DNA of 64,000 bases from an uncultured Pelagibacteraceae bacterium (GCA_902622545.1 CACNQD010000001.1:248001-312000), one strand, 5' to 3'; positions 9,645-20,658 are shown, numbered from the stretch's first letter. The notes: generated by a model not told the origin, from the sequence alone. Translations and numbers: made by a program.

Positions 9645-11879
9645 ATGAGCACAGAGTTCAGAAATAAAGATTTCAAAAATATAGAATTAAGCAAATGCCC
9701 AGTAACAGGTGCAGGAACAACAGCCAAGTTTTCTGCAGGCAGAGGACAATCAAACAGAGACTTTTGGCCAAATAGTTTAAATTTAAAGATATTAAGCCAG
9801 CATTCTAATCTCACAAATCCAATGGATAAAAAGTTTAATTATGCAAAAGAATTTAAGAAATTAAATTACAAAGCTTTAAAGAGAGATTTAACAAAATTAA
9901 TGACAGATTCACAAGAATGGTGGCCAGCAGACTATGGTCATTACGGACCTTTTTTTATTAGACTGGCTTGGCATGCGGCTGGTACTTACAGAACTGGTGA
10001 TGGTAGAGGTGGAGCTGGAACAGGCAATCAAAGGTTTGCACCATTGAATGCTTGGCCGGATAATGTCAATTTAGATAAAGCAAGATTATTACTTTGGCCT
10101 ATTAAACAAAAGTATGGAAAACAAATTTCATGGGCTGATTTATTTATTTTAGTCGGAAATGTAGCTTTAGAGTCAATGGGTTTTAAAACTTTTGGTTTTG
10201 GCGCAGGAAGAGTTGATATTTGGGAACCAGAAGATGATATTTACTGGGGATCTGAAAAAGAAATGTTAGGTGTTGAAAGATACAGTGGAAAAAGAGATTT
10301 AGAACAACCACTTGGAGCTTCACATATGGGATTAATTTATGTAAATCCTCAAGGTCCAGATGCAAATCCTGATCCTCTTCTAGCTGCTCATGATATTAGA
10401 GAAACTTTTGGAAGAATGGCAATGAACGATTATGAGACTGTTGCTTTAGTTGCTGGAGGTCATACATTTGGAAAATCACATGGTGCAGCATCTGAGTCTC
10501 ATAAAGGTCCAGATCCAGAGGCATCAAGAATTCAAGATCAATCGACTGGATGGAATAGTAATTACAAATCAGGAAAAGGCGTCGATACTATAAGCAGTGG
10601 TATTGAAGGTGCATGGACACAGTCACCTATAAAATGGGATATGGGTTACTTTGATTGCTTATTTAATCATGAATGGGAATTAACAAAAAGCCCTGCAGGA
10701 GCTCATCAGTGGACACCAAAACAAAATGGCCAAAAAATTAAAATGGTTCCCGATGCTCATGATAAAAACAAAATGCATCCACCAATGATGCAAACAACAG
10801 ATCTTTCTTTAAGAATGGATCCTTCGTATGGACCAATATCAAAACATTTTTACAACAACCCTAAAGAATTTGCAGACGCTTTTGCAAGAGCATGGTTTAA
10901 ATTAACTCATAGAGATATGGGTCCAAAAGCATGTTACTTGGGTAACGAGGTGCCAAAAGAAGAGTTAATATGGCAAGATCCAGTAAAAAAACCAAAATAT
11001 AAATTGAGGAAAAGCGATATTAAAAGCCTAAGATCCAAGATATCTAAATCTAAATTGTCTGTGTCAGAGTTAGTAAGCACAGCTTGGGCATCAGCTTCAA
11101 CTTACAGAGGATCAGATAAAAGAGGTGGAGCTAATGGAGCTAGAGTTACTTTAGAACCACAAATCAGTTGGGATGTTAATGATCCAAAACAGATTAATAA
11201 AGTTATTAAAATTTTAGAAAAAATTAAAAACAAATTCGACAATAAGAAAAAATCTGTTTCGTTAGCTGACTTGATTGTGCTAGGAGGAAACGTAGGTATT
11301 GAAATGGCAGCTAAAAAAGCAGGCATTAAGTTAAATGTACCTTTCTCTCCAGGAAGAGGAGATGCTTCACAAGAACAAACTGATATCCATTCGTTTGGTC
11401 TTTTAGAGCCACAAGCTGATGGATTTAGAAACTATAATAGCGATGAGACATCTACAGTTTCAGCTGAGGAAAAGTTGATAGACAAAGCACAATTGATGGG
11501 TTTAACAGCTCCAGAAATGACAGTTCTTGTTGGTGGTATGAGAGTGTTAGATACTAATTTTGATCATTCAAAAAATGGAGTTTTAACTAAAAAGCCAGGA
11601 ACTTTAACAAACGACTATTTTGTCAATCTTCTAGATATGAATACTACTTGGAAAGAAACAGATAAATCTGAACAATTGTTTGTGGGAAAAGATAGAAAAA
11701 CAGGTAAAGTTAAGTGGCATGGTACTAGAGTGGACTTAATATTTGGTTCAAACTCGCAATTGAGAGCATTAGCAGAGGTTTATGCATGCAATGATTCATC
11801 TAAAAAATTCGTTAACGACTTTGTTTCAGCATGGACAAAAGTCATGAATTCTGACAGGTTTGATCTAAAATTAAATTAA
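9645..11879 (+). CDS. katG: Catalase-peroxidase
   Basis: [29 protein letters not shown] (Trp-Tyr-Met adduct residues), [16 protein letters not shown]; two-domain length 744 aa. Confidence 0.98.
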   Translation: MSTEFRNKDFKNIELSKCPVTGAGTTAKFSAGRGQSNRDFWPNSLNLKILSQHSNLTNPMDKKFNYAKEFKKLNYKALKRDLTKLMTDSQEWWPADYGHYGPFFIRLAWHAAGTYRTGDGRGGAGTGNQRFAPLNAWPDNVNLDKARLLLWPIKQKYGKQISWADLFILVGNVALESMGFKTFGFGAGRVDIWEPEDDIYWGSEKEMLGVERYSGKRDLEQPLGASHMGLIYVNPQGPDANPDPLLAAHDIRETFGRMAMNDYETVALVAGGHTFGKSHGAASESHKGPDPEASRIQDQSTGWNSNYKSGKGVDTISSGIEGAWTQSPIKWDMGYFDCLFNHEWELTKSPAGAHQWTPKQNGQKIKMVPDAHDKNKMHPPMMQTTDLSLRMDPSYGPISKHFYNNPKEFADAFARAWFKLTHRDMGPKACYLGNEVPKEELIWQDPVKKPKYKLRKSDIKSLRSKISKSKLSVSELVSTAWASASTYRGSDKRGGANGARVTLEPQISWDVNDPKQINKVIKILEKIKNKFDNKKKSVSLADLIVLGGNVGIEMAAKKAGIKLNVPFSPGRGDASQEQTDIHSFGLLEPQADGFRNYNSDETSTVSAEEKLIDKAQLMGLTAPEMTVLVGGMRVLDTNFDHSKNGVLTKKPGTLTNDYFVNLLDMNTTWKETDKSEQLFVGKDRKTGKVKWHGTRVDLIFGSNSQLRALAEVYACNDSSKKFVNDFVSAWTKVMNSDRFDLKLN

Positions 11880-11883
11880 TAAA

Positions 11884-12495
11884 ATGGAAACTGCACTTAA
11901 TACACCTAAAGTAAGCTTTGAAGATTTTTACGAAGTACCTAACTTAAAATTTGATATTGAAAAACTTAGAGCTGATTTAGATAAAATTCTTGAAGAAAAA
12001 AAGTTTAATTCCCCAGGAGTTACACACTTTGGTGCAATACCACTTAACCAGATACCTAATGATGAGAATTCTATAAAAGGTAATAATATAAGAGGTAAAT
12101 ACTGGACTATAGCAGATGAAACAGGAAAAGAAGTTTCAAGAGATGTAGAAATTGACGAGTCTAAATACACTAAACTTTTACCAGAATTTGAAAAAACATA
12201 TTTTAAAGAAGTTTATGAAACTTTAAGTAAAAAGTTTAAATTAGGAAGAGTAAGATTATTATTAAAAGAACCAAGATCTACTTTAAGTTGGCATAAAGAT
12301 CCAGAGTGTAGATTACATGTACCAATAATAACAAACCCAGGTTGTTCGATGGTAATAGAAAACGTTGCAAAACATTTGCCAGCTGACGGGAAGGTTTGGA
12401 TAACAAATAACACTAAATACCATAATTTTTTTAACGGAGGGGAGCAAGCAAGAATACACTTAGTAGCGTGTGTATTAGATAGTCCGTTTAAGTAA
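11884..12495 (+). CDS. Aspartyl/asparaginyl beta-hydroxylase-like 2-oxoglutarate dioxygenase
   Basis: TLSWHKDPECRLHVPI (HxD) with distal NGGEQARIHLV; ATG 4 nt after katG stop. Confidence 0.65.
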   Translation: METALNTPKVSFEDFYEVPNLKFDIEKLRADLDKILEEKKFNSPGVTHFGAIPLNQIPNDENSIKGNNIRGKYWTIADETGKEVSRDVEIDESKYTKLLPEFEKTYFKEVYETLSKKFKLGRVRLLLKEPRSTLSWHKDPECRLHVPIITNPGCSMVIENVAKHLPADGKVWITNNTKYHNFFNGGEQARIHLVACVLDSPFK

Positions 12496-12740
12496 TGACT
12501 GAATTTACCAAAGGCATATTCGAGGTAAGTAGAGACGTTTACAAAAATAACAAAGGGTCAATACTAAGAACAATTGTTTATACAATCGGTCACTTTGCAA
12601 TTGCTATTACAGTATTGATGCTTGTAGCAGATGTATCTTTTATGATTGCTTTGACAGATGCAATTGTTGAACCAATAGCAAATTCAGTTTGGTACTTTGT
12701 TTTAGATAAGTGGTGGGCAAGTAAAAGTAAAAAGTCCTAG
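12495..12740 (+). CDS. DUF2061-like membrane protein
   Basis: Two hydrophobic segments, ILRTIVYTIGHFAIAITV..ALTDAIVEPIANSVWYFVLDKWW; overlaps preceding stop. Confidence 0.6.
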   Translation: MTEFTKGIFEVSRDVYKNNKGSILRTIVYTIGHFAIAITVLMLVADVSFMIALTDAIVEPIANSVWYFVLDKWWASKSKKS

Positions 12741-13195
12741 TTACCCCACAAATATTCATTATTAATCCATCCTACATAGTTTCCAGTTTCCACTTTAAAC
12801 CATTTTTTTTCTTCTTTTTTAACAATCAATAATCTACCGCTTTTAATTACTGCTATTGGTGTTGAATATTTTGTAGAATTTTTAAAAAGTATTTTTTCTT
12901 GAAGTGTAATTAATGATTTGTTTTTTTTAAGTTGAGATCTATGAACCCATCCACCATTATTTCTATAATCTAGAATTTTTCTAAAATTTTCTTTTTCATC
13001 AATTATTTCAACTGGAAAATTTTTTTTTAAGTATACAAATTTAATTGGGTAGTCTAACCCAGGACCATATCTTACATTTACCTTATTATATTTCAAAGAA
13101 AGAAAGTAATTTTCTTCTGCTTTTGTATCATTTAAAAAAATTAAAAAAAAAAATATAAAAATTATCCTAAACGTATTTATTATATTAAATCGCAT
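12737..13195 (-). CDS. Secreted SH3-like domain protein
   Basis: Signal-peptide-like N-terminus, KVNVRYGPGLDYPIKFVYLKKNFPVEII, GGWVHRSQL, GWINNEYLWG. Confidence 0.75.
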   Translation of the reverse strand: MRFNIINTFRIIFIFFFLIFLNDTKAEENYFLSLKYNKVNVRYGPGLDYPIKFVYLKKNFPVEIIDEKENFRKILDYRNNGGWVHRSQLKKNKSLITLQEKILFKNSTKYSTPIAVIKSGRLLIVKKEEKKWFKVETGNYVGWINNEYLWGN

Positions 13196-13902
13196 ATTCT
13201 GAATTCTAAATTTAATAAATTAATAATTAAAACTTTTCCATTTAAACACTTTCCAACATCCAAAATATATTTAATAGCTTCATTAGCTTGAATATTGCCA
13301 ACTATACCTGCAACTGTACCAATTACTCCATCTTCTTCACAAGTAGCCAAGTCATCATCAGGTGTACCTTGGTAAAAAGACTCCAAGCAAGGTTTTGTTT
13401 TTTTTGAAAAGTTGAACCCAAAAATATGTCCATCAAATTTTCCTATTGCCCCTGAAATTAAAACTTTTTTTAAAATTTTAGAAAATTTATTTATTAAAAA
13501 TTTACTACTAAAATTATCAGTCCCATCTATTATTATATCAAAAGATTGTATTATTTTTTTTGTGTTAAAATCATCAATTTTTTTCTTAAAGCTTTTTATT
13601 TTAATGTGAGGATTAACTTTTTTTATTCTTTTCTTTACTACATCAACTTTGTATTTCTTAATATCACTGGTAGTAAATATAGATTGCCTATGGATATTCG
13701 ATAAATTAACTTTGTCATGGTCAATTAAACCTATTGTTCCAACCCCAGCTCGACTCAAGTATTCTGCTACAGGACAACCTAGTCCTCCAAGACCGACGAT
13801 TAAAACTTTTGATTTTTTAAGTTTTTTTTGTCCATTGATACCAATATCTTTAAGAATAATTTGCCTCGAATATCTTTCTATTTCTTTATTTGTTAGGCTC
13901 AT
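13180..13902 (-). CDS. HesA/MoeB/ThiF family adenylyltransferase
   Basis: YSRQIILKDIGINGQKKLKKSKVLIVGLGGLGCPVAEYLSRAGVG; NIHRQSIF. Confidence 0.9.
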   Translation of the reverse strand: MSLTNKEIERYSRQIILKDIGINGQKKLKKSKVLIVGLGGLGCPVAEYLSRAGVGTIGLIDHDKVNLSNIHRQSIFTTSDIKKYKVDVVKKRIKKVNPHIKIKSFKKKIDDFNTKKIIQSFDIIIDGTDNFSSKFLINKFSKILKKVLISGAIGKFDGHIFGFNFSKKTKPCLESFYQGTPDDDLATCEEDGVIGTVAGIVGNIQANEAIKYILDVGKCLNGKVLIINLLNLEFRICDLI

Positions 13903-14342
13903 TTTTTTCCTGTGGACCCAAAACCACCTTGACCTCTAACAGTATCAGGCAAACTGTCAACTTCCTCAAATTCCATTTTAATAATTGGAACTAAAACCAT
14001 TTGAGCAATTCTATCACCATTATTAATTATGAAATCTTCTTTACCATGATTGAATAAAATAATTTTTAGTTCACCTCTATAGTCACTATCTATGGTGCCA
14101 GGAGAATTTAATACACCTATGCTTTCTTTTGCAGCCAAACCTGATCTAGGTCTTATTTGAATTTCCAATTCCTCAGGTATTGCAACTTGTAATCCTGTAG
14201 GAATTAACTCTGAGCTATTTGGTTTAATTACAACTTTTTTTTCTAAAAACGCAGACAAGTCAACGCCAGATGAACCGTCTGTTTTATATTTTGGAGTAGT
14301 TACTTCTTTATTAGTCTTTTTAATTAATATTTTGACCATCAA
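13899..14342 (-). CDS. dut: dUTP diphosphatase
   Basis: GSSGVDLSAFL, RPRSGLAAKESIGVLNSPGTIDSDYRGEL, RGQGGFGSTG. Confidence 0.97.
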   Translation of the reverse strand: MMVKILIKKTNKEVTTPKYKTDGSSGVDLSAFLEKKVVIKPNSSELIPTGLQVAIPEELEIQIRPRSGLAAKESIGVLNSPGTIDSDYRGELKIILFNHGKEDFIINNGDRIAQMVLVPIIKMEFEEVDSLPDTVRGQGGFGSTGKK

Positions 14343-15550
14343 ATCATATTCAGCTGATTGATAACCCTTTTTACAATCTCATCAGCTACTACTGATTTAT
14401 AAGTTTTAGAAATAATTTCATCTTCAACTTTTTCATCTTTATAAAATATTGAAACCTCATTAAAATCAGAGTCAAACCCAATATCGTTCTTGCTAATATC
14501 ATTGGCTATTATCCAATCACAACCTTTATTTTGTAGTTTTTGTTTACTATTTGAGTGTAAGTTATTAGTTTCCGCAGAGAAACCTATTACTAATTTTGGC
14601 TTATTATTATTTTTTGAAATTAACTTTAGGATATCTATATTTTTTTCAAAATCTAATTTTAGATCTTTATTTTTTTTTTTAATTTTATTTTCACTTAAAT
14701 TTTTTACTTTAAAATCAGCTACAGCTGCACAAAAAATTGCAACATCACACGGTAAATTTTCTATTGTCCTCTGATACATTTCTTCAGCAGTATTTACTTT
14801 TAATAAATTAATGTTTGGATCAGGGGTAAGCTTTGATGGACCAGAAATTAAGGTTGTATCAAAACCATTATTAAATAATGATTTTGCTATCTCATACCCT
14901 TGCTTACCACTCGATCTGTTTGAAATGTATCTAACTGGATCTATAAATTCTTGTGTTGGACCAGCTGTAACAATAGCTCTATATTTTTTATTACTACTTT
15001 TTGATTTAAAAAAATTATCAAGTTCTTTTAATATATACTCTATATCAGCCATGCGCCCGTCACCATATTCTCCACATGCCATTTCACCATTAAATGGCCC
15101 TATGATCCTGTAATTGTAACTTTTAATTTTTTCTAAATTTTGTTTATTTGATACATGTTCCCACATTCTCACATTCATAGCAGGACAAACAAATATACTT
15201 TTATTAGATGCTTGAACGACAGTTGTTGCTAAATCATCACTTATACCTTGACTCATCTTAGCAATAATATTTGAGGTGGCTGGAGCTATAAGTATTAAAT
15301 CTGCCCACCTTGATAGGGAAATATGGTCCATCTCAGACTCATTTTCAACAGAGTACATATCTGAATAAACTTTATTTTTCGAAAGTGAAGTAATAGATAA
15401 AGGTGTAACAAACTCAGCACCACCTTTTGTAAGTATAGTTTTAACTTCACACTGAATTTTTATGAGAGATCTAATTAAATCTAATGCTTTATAAGCAGCT
15501 ATGCCACCTGAAATTATAAGTAATATCTTTTTTTTTTCTAAAAAATTCAT
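14339..15550 (-). CDS. coaBC: Bifunctional phosphopantothenoylcysteine decarboxylase/phosphopantothenate-cysteine ligase
   Basis: ILLIISGGIAAYKALDLIR, CPAMNVRMWEH, AIVTAGPTQEFIDPVRYISNRSSGKQGYEIA. Confidence 0.96.
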   Translation of the reverse strand: MNFLEKKKILLIISGGIAAYKALDLIRSLIKIQCEVKTILTKGGAEFVTPLSITSLSKNKVYSDMYSVENESEMDHISLSRWADLILIAPATSNIIAKMSQGISDDLATTVVQASNKSIFVCPAMNVRMWEHVSNKQNLEKIKSYNYRIIGPFNGEMACGEYGDGRMADIEYILKELDNFFKSKSSNKKYRAIVTAGPTQEFIDPVRYISNRSSGKQGYEIAKSLFNNGFDTTLISGPSKLTPDPNINLLKVNTAEEMYQRTIENLPCDVAIFCAAVADFKVKNLSENKIKKKNKDLKLDFEKNIDILKLISKNNNKPKLVIGFSAETNNLHSNSKQKLQNKGCDWIIANDISKNDIGFDSDFNEVSIFYKDEKVEDEIISKTYKSVVADEIVKRVINQLNMI

Positions 15551-15556
15551 ATTGAA

Positions 15557-17125
15557 TTAAAATACTATGACACCTAAAAAAACAAGTAATAATAAACCAA
15601 TAATACTTTGATTTCTCAGAGATTTCATCTCGTTTTTCTTCTCATTTAACGAAGAATAAGAATTAGTATTTTGTGGAATTTGACCACTAGCTAAAAATGC
15701 TAAGGCTTGGTTTGCGTTTTCCATAACTTTTGGAAATTCTGGAATTTTTTTTAAAATCTCAGCAGAATCTTTTAAAGAGTCTACGACATTTTTAATAGGA
15801 TCTTTTGTTTCTTTTAACCAGTTTTCTAGCACAGGTCTTGAGGTTTCCCATATATTAGTATTTGGATCTAACTTTCTTGAAACTCCTTCTACAACTACCA
15901 TTGTCTTTTGAAGTAATAAAAGTTGTGGCTGTGTTTGCATGTTAAATTTTTCAGTAATATCAAACAATTGTTTTAATAATTTTCCACCAGATATATCTTT
16001 AACACTTTGACCAAATATTGGTTCTCCAATTGATCTTAACGCTTGAGCAAGTTCATCAACTGAAACATTTTTAGGCACTAATCCTGCAACTAAATGAACC
16101 TCAGCTACTTTCTTATAATCTCGACTTACAAAACCAAATAATATCTCTGCAAGATATCTTCTATTTAATTTATCAATTCTTCCCATAATTCCAAAATCTA
16201 TTGGTACAATTTGCCCTGATGAATTAATAAAAATATTTCCTTGATGCATATCAGCATGAAAAAAACCATCCCTAACAGCTTGTCTTAAAAAATGTTGTAT
16301 TAAATCAGTTGCAATTTTTGAAGTATTTTTTCCACTGTTAATTAATTTATCTTTTTCTCTTATTGATATTCCATCAACCCAATCTAAAGTCAGCACACTT
16401 TCACTAGTAAAATTCCAATATATTTTGGGCACTTTAAAACCTAAATCATTTTTAGTATTCTCTAAATATTCGTTAGCTGCTGCTGCTTCAAATCTGAGGT
16501 CCATTTCATGATTAGTTATTTCTTTGAATAAAAAGACTACTTCAATTAATTTTAATCTTTTAGTTTTTGGAATTAACGTTTCTACCAAATAAGCCAACAT
16601 CATTATTGCATCAATTTCAGAATTAAATATTTCTTTAATATTTGGTCTTAAAACTTTTATTGCTACATCCTTTATAGTATTACCCTCGTTTATCTTAGCC
16701 TTATGAACTTGTGCAATTGATGCTGCTGCAATAGGATCAGAGAATTCAATTATATTTTTTGAGGTTAATTCACCAAGCTCCTCCTTAATTATATTTTCTG
16801 CTAATGATTTTGAGAATGGCGGCAATTTATCCTGCAATTTTTCTAAATTTTTTGTAAGTTCTTCTCCAATGATATCCGGTCTTGTTGCTAAGAATTGTCC
16901 GAGTTTTATAAAAGTAGTCCCCAGGTCTTGAATTGTAGAACTTAAATCATTCGTGTGACCTGTTTTTTTTTGGTTTTTACTGAAAGATAATGAGACCAAA
17001 TTAAAAAATAATTTGATAAAAAATGGAACTTTGTGAGATCTATCTACAATTTCTATAATATTTGAAGAGCCTATTTTTCTAGCAATTTTAAATAATATAA
17101 TAATTTTATTGATCATATTTTCCAT
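15557..17125 (-). CDS. ubiB: Ubiquinone biosynthesis regulatory kinase-like protein
   Basis: GTTFIKLGQFLATRPD, AAASIAQVHKA, HADMHQGNIF, PIDFGIMG. Confidence 0.95.
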   Translation of the reverse strand: MENMINKIIILFKIARKIGSSNIIEIVDRSHKVPFFIKLFFNLVSLSFSKNQKKTGHTNDLSSTIQDLGTTFIKLGQFLATRPDIIGEELTKNLEKLQDKLPPFSKSLAENIIKEELGELTSKNIIEFSDPIAAASIAQVHKAKINEGNTIKDVAIKVLRPNIKEIFNSEIDAIMMLAYLVETLIPKTKRLKLIEVVFLFKEITNHEMDLRFEAAAANEYLENTKNDLGFKVPKIYWNFTSESVLTLDWVDGISIREKDKLINSGKNTSKIATDLIQHFLRQAVRDGFFHADMHQGNIFINSSGQIVPIDFGIMGRIDKLNRRYLAEILFGFVSRDYKKVAEVHLVAGLVPKNVSVDELAQALRSIGEPIFGQSVKDISGGKLLKQLFDITEKFNMQTQPQLLLLQKTMVVVEGVSRKLDPNTNIWETSRPVLENWLKETKDPIKNVVDSLKDSAEILKKIPEFPKVMENANQALAFLASGQIPQNTNSYSSLNEKKNEMKSLRNQSIIGLLLLVFLGVIVF

Positions 17126-17817
17126 CCTGAATGAATAGAAACTATACCACCTGAAAGATTTTTATAACTTGGTTTATAAAATTTGTTACTATTTAAAATT
17201 TCAATTAATTCCTCTTGATTTACAAAATTTTCAATACTTTCTATTAAATATTCATATGGTTTACTTTCCCCTACAACTATTTTGCCAATTGTTGGTATAA
17301 ATTTAGAGTAATTTTTGTATAAAAATTCTAAATTTTGGTTTTGAATTTTGGAAAATTCTAAACAAAAAAATCTTCCACCTTTTTTTAATACTCTGTAAGC
17401 TTCTTTAATAGATTTATTTAAATTTTTGGTATTTCTTAGTCCGAAACTAATTGTATAAAAATCAAAACTATTACTTGGCAAACTTAGGTTTTCAGCATTA
17501 GAAAGTTTCCATTTAATATTTTTATAATTTTTTAATCTTTTTTTCCCCTCATCCAACATTTTGCGATTAAAATCTATACATAATATTTTTGATTTATTTT
17601 GATTAATATCCGAAAATAGTTTTGCAATATCTCCAGTACCACAAGCCACATCAACAAGTGTGTCACTCGATGATGGATTAATTTGTCTTATCAATTCTTT
17701 TTTCCAATATCTGTGAATACCTAAAGACATAAAGTCGTTCATTAAATCGTATTTATTATATACTGTGTCAAAAACACTTTTCACTAACCCTTTTTTTTGC
17801 TGAAGATTTTGCTGCAT
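17113..17817 (-). CDS. ubiE: Ubiquinone biosynthesis methyltransferase
   Basis: VFDTVYNKYDLMNDFMSLGIHRYWKKELI, LVDVACGTGDIA, FGLRNTKN; next to ubiB. Confidence 0.95.
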   Translation of the reverse strand: MQQNLQQKKGLVKSVFDTVYNKYDLMNDFMSLGIHRYWKKELIRQINPSSSDTLVDVACGTGDIAKLFSDINQNKSKILCIDFNRKMLDEGKKRLKNYKNIKWKLSNAENLSLPSNSFDFYTISFGLRNTKNLNKSIKEAYRVLKKGGRFFCLEFSKIQNQNLEFLYKNYSKFIPTIGKIVVGESKPYEYLIESIENFVNQEELIEILNSNKFYKPSYKNLSGGIVSIHSGWKI

Positions 17818-17851
17818 AGTAATAATATTATTTTTATTAATATAATATTAA

Positions 17852-18706
17852 ATGCCAGAATTACCAGAAGTAGAAGTAGTCACACGTTCTCTAAAAAAGA
17901 CGATTAAAAACCTTAAAATTATTAAGATAACTGTCAACAACCGTAATTTAAGGTTTAAGCTTCCAAGAAATTTTGAAAATATTTTAAAAAATAAAATTGT
18001 AAAAAATATTAAAAGAAAATCTAAATATATAGTACTTGATCTTGGTAGTCATTTTTATGTAATTTTACATTTAGGTATGTCAGGAACTTTACATATTCCC
18101 TCTAAAAAAAGTATTACTAATTTAAGTTTTTATAATAATCCAACTTTACCGAAAAAACATAACCATGTGATAATCTATTTTGATAAATTTAAATTAATTT
18201 ACAATGATCCTAGAAGATTTGGATATTTCAAAATATTAAATAATAAATATGAACTGGATAATTACTTTACAAGAATTGGGCCAGAAGCTTTAGATAAAGA
18301 TTTTAATTTAATATATCTAAAAAAAATGATTAAAAATAAAAAAAAAAATATTAAAAATTTTTTGTTAGACCAAAAAATTGTTTCAGGCCTAGGCAATATT
18401 TATGTGAATGAAATATTACATAAATCACAAATTTTACCTATGAAAAGTGTTAGCAAATTAAGTTTAAACGATTTAACCAAAATAATAAAATACTCAAGAA
18501 TAATACTTATAAATGCTATAAAATTTGGTGGATCATCAATAAAAGACTTCAAAGGAGTTTCGGGTGGAGGGGGAAGTTTTCAAACAAAATTTAATGTTTA
18601 CGACAGAGAAAATCAAAAGTGTACTAAAAGTAAGTGTAAAGGAATAATTCGAAAAAGGTATATATCTAATAGATCAACTTTTATTTGTAATATTTGTCAA
18701 ACATAA
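17852..18706 (+). CDS. mutM: Formamidopyrimidine-DNA glycosylase
   Basis: N-terminal PELPEVEVV, LHLGMSG, NDPRRFGYF, GLGNIYVNE, zinc finger CTKSKC..CNIC. Confidence 0.97.
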   Translation: MPELPEVEVVTRSLKKTIKNLKIIKITVNNRNLRFKLPRNFENILKNKIVKNIKRKSKYIVLDLGSHFYVILHLGMSGTLHIPSKKSITNLSFYNNPTLPKKHNHVIIYFDKFKLIYNDPRRFGYFKILNNKYELDNYFTRIGPEALDKDFNLIYLKKMIKNKKKNIKNFLLDQKIVSGLGNIYVNEILHKSQILPMKSVSKLSLNDLTKIIKYSRIILINAIKFGGSSIKDFKGVSGGGGSFQTKFNVYDRENQKCTKSKCKGIIRKRYISNRSTFICNICQT

Positions 18707-18715
18707 AAAAAATAA

Positions 18716-18744
18716 TTGACCACGTCCCTTTCTAAGGTTATACC
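18716..18744 (+). promoter_or_regulatory. rpsT promoter TTGACC-N17-TATACC
   Basis: -35 18716-18721, 17-nt spacer, -10 18739-18744; only 10 nt from -10 to ATG. Confidence 0.6.
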
Positions 18745-18754
18745 TTCGCGTCTA

Positions 18755-19015
18755 ATGGCAAATACAAAATCAGCAATTAAAAGAATAAGAAGAATAAAAA
18801 AACAAACTTCTGTAAATAAAGCTAGAAAGAGTAGATATAAGTTAGCTTTAAAAAAAATAAACGGTCTAATTGAAAATAAAGATAAAAAGAAAGCACTCGC
18901 TTACTTGCCTAAGTTGAATTCAGAGCTTATGAAGATTGCAAAAACTGGGGTTGTAAAAAAAGGAAATGCTTCAAGAAACATTTCAAGGATTACTAGAAAG
19001 ATTAGCGCTCTATAA
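18755..19015 (+). CDS. rpsT: 30S ribosomal protein S20 (true start likely ATG 18755)
   Basis: MANTKSAIKRIRRIKKQTSVNKARKSR; upstream of dnaA as in many alphaproteobacteria. Confidence 0.95.
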   Translation: MANTKSAIKRIRRIKKQTSVNKARKSRYKLALKKINGLIENKDKKKALAYLPKLNSELMKIAKTGVVKKGNASRNISRITRKISAL

Positions 19016-19269
19016 TCAACCTAGGGTTACGAAAAAAAACAACTTAAAATATACTTACACTATATATAAACAAGACAAAATTTATTTAACTACATATTGA
19101 GTCAAATAAAATTTAAATAATTAATAAAAGTTTTAGTAATTATTTTTTTACTATCCTAAAATTTTCAAATTCAATTCTTAATTTATTCAATTAAGGATTT
19201 TATTTTTTTTTTTTAAATTAAAAAATTTTATTGAATATTTATCCTGAAAATTTTAGATGGAGTCTCCCA

Positions 19270-20658
19270 ATGAAAAATAATTTAAATGTTAACATAGATA
19301 AAAATTTTAATTGGGAAATCATCCAAAAAGAGTTACGTAATCAGTTTGGCAATGAAATCTATGAAAGCTGGTTAAAAAAAATTATATTTGAAGAAAAATT
19401 TACAAATTATATTTTAGTATCAGTATCCACAAGATTTATCAGAGACTGGATTGTATCTAGATATCTAGATCAAATTCTAGGAACAATTAAGAAATTTAAC
19501 AAAGAAATTGTTAGAGTAGAATTTAAAATCGAAAATAAATTAGATATTGAAAAAAAAGATACTTTTAATAATTTGGATACAAATATATCCTTTATAAAAG
19601 ACTCTTTCTTACAATATAATAGAATAGATCAAAATAAATCATTTGAAAATTTTGTGATCGGAGAAAGCAATAAACTTGCTTTTGAGGCGTCGAAAAAAGT
19701 TTCGGAAAATATCTCACATTACAACCCCTTCTATTTATATTCAGGTGTGGGTATGGGAAAAACACATTTATTGAATGCTATAGGCCTAAAACTAAAAGAG
19801 GATAAAAAAGTAACATTTATTTCTGCTGAAAGATTTATGTATCAATTCGTTAAGTCTATCAAGGCCAATGAAATGGTAAAATTCAAAGATAATTTTAGAA
19901 ATACAGAAGTTTTGATAATCGATGATATTCAATTCATGAACGGTAAAGAAGCTATGCAAGAAGAATTCTTTCATACTTTTAATTCTTTAATCGACAAAGG
20001 CTCACAAGTCATTTTATCAGCTGACAGACCACCAAATAAACTTATTAAGATCCAAGAAAGGATAAAATCAAGATTTTCTGGAGGCCTTGTAGTTGATATT
20101 CAAAGCCCTGAATATGAATTACGATTAAAAATCTTAAAAACAAAAGTTGATGAATTAAATATTTTATATAGTGAAAAATTGAAACTATCTGAAGAAACTT
20201 TAAAATTTATAAGTAATGAAATAAGAAACAGTATAAGAGAGTTAGTAGGCGCTTTAAACAGAGTAGCTTCGTTTTCAAGGATTTATAATAGGATACCAAA
20301 TCTAAATGAAATTAAGATAATTTTAAAAGATTTATTAAGTATAAATGAAACTAATATAACTATAGACAATATTCAAACACTCGTTTGTAAATATTTCAAA
20401 ATAAGTAAAAATGAAATGCTTTCATCTAGAAGATCTAGATATCTAGTAAGGCCAAGACAAGTTGCAATTTACCTTTCTAAAATTCTAACAACTAAATCTC
20501 TACCTGAAATAGGCAGAGAATTCTCCAATAGAGATCACACTACCGTAATTCATTCAGTTAAAACTGTGGAGAAATTGAAAAATGACAATAATGAAATATC
20601 TAACGGAATAAATTATTTAAAAAATCAGATTCTATATAAAAAAGAAAATGAAATTTAG
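19270..20658 (+). CDS. dnaA: Chromosomal replication initiator DnaA (ORF track starts at TTG 19231; ATG 19270 more likely)
   Basis: YSGVGMGKTHLLNAIG Walker A, VLIIDDIQFMNGKEAMQEEFFHTFN, REFSNRDHTTVIHSV. Confidence 0.96.
   Translation: MKNNLNVNIDKNFNWEIIQKELRNQFGNEIYESWLKKIIFEEKFTNYILVSVSTRFIRDWIVSRYLDQILGTIKKFNKEIVRVEFKIENKLDIEKKDTFNNLDTNISFIKDSFLQYNRIDQNKSFENFVIGESNKLAFEASKKVSENISHYNPFYLYSGVGMGKTHLLNAIGLKLKEDKKVTFISAERFMYQFVKSIKANEMVKFKDNFRNTEVLIIDDIQFMNGKEAMQEEFFHTFNSLIDKGSQVILSADRPPNKLIKIQERIKSRFSGGLVVDIQSPEYELRLKILKTKVDELNILYSEKLKLSEETLKFISNEIRNSIRELVGALNRVASFSRIYNRIPNLNEIKIILKDLLSINETNITIDNIQTLVCKYFKISKNEMLSSRRSRYLVRPRQVAIYLSKILTTKSLPEIGREFSNRDHTTVIHSVKTVEKLKNDNNEISNGINYLKNQILYKKENEI

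Noticed and set aside
19016-19269. AT-rich rpsT-dnaA intergenic region as a possible oriC
   Set aside because: No convincing DnaA-box cluster (TTATNCACA) seen; AT-richness is not diagnostic in this genome. GC-skew over the full chromosome would be needed
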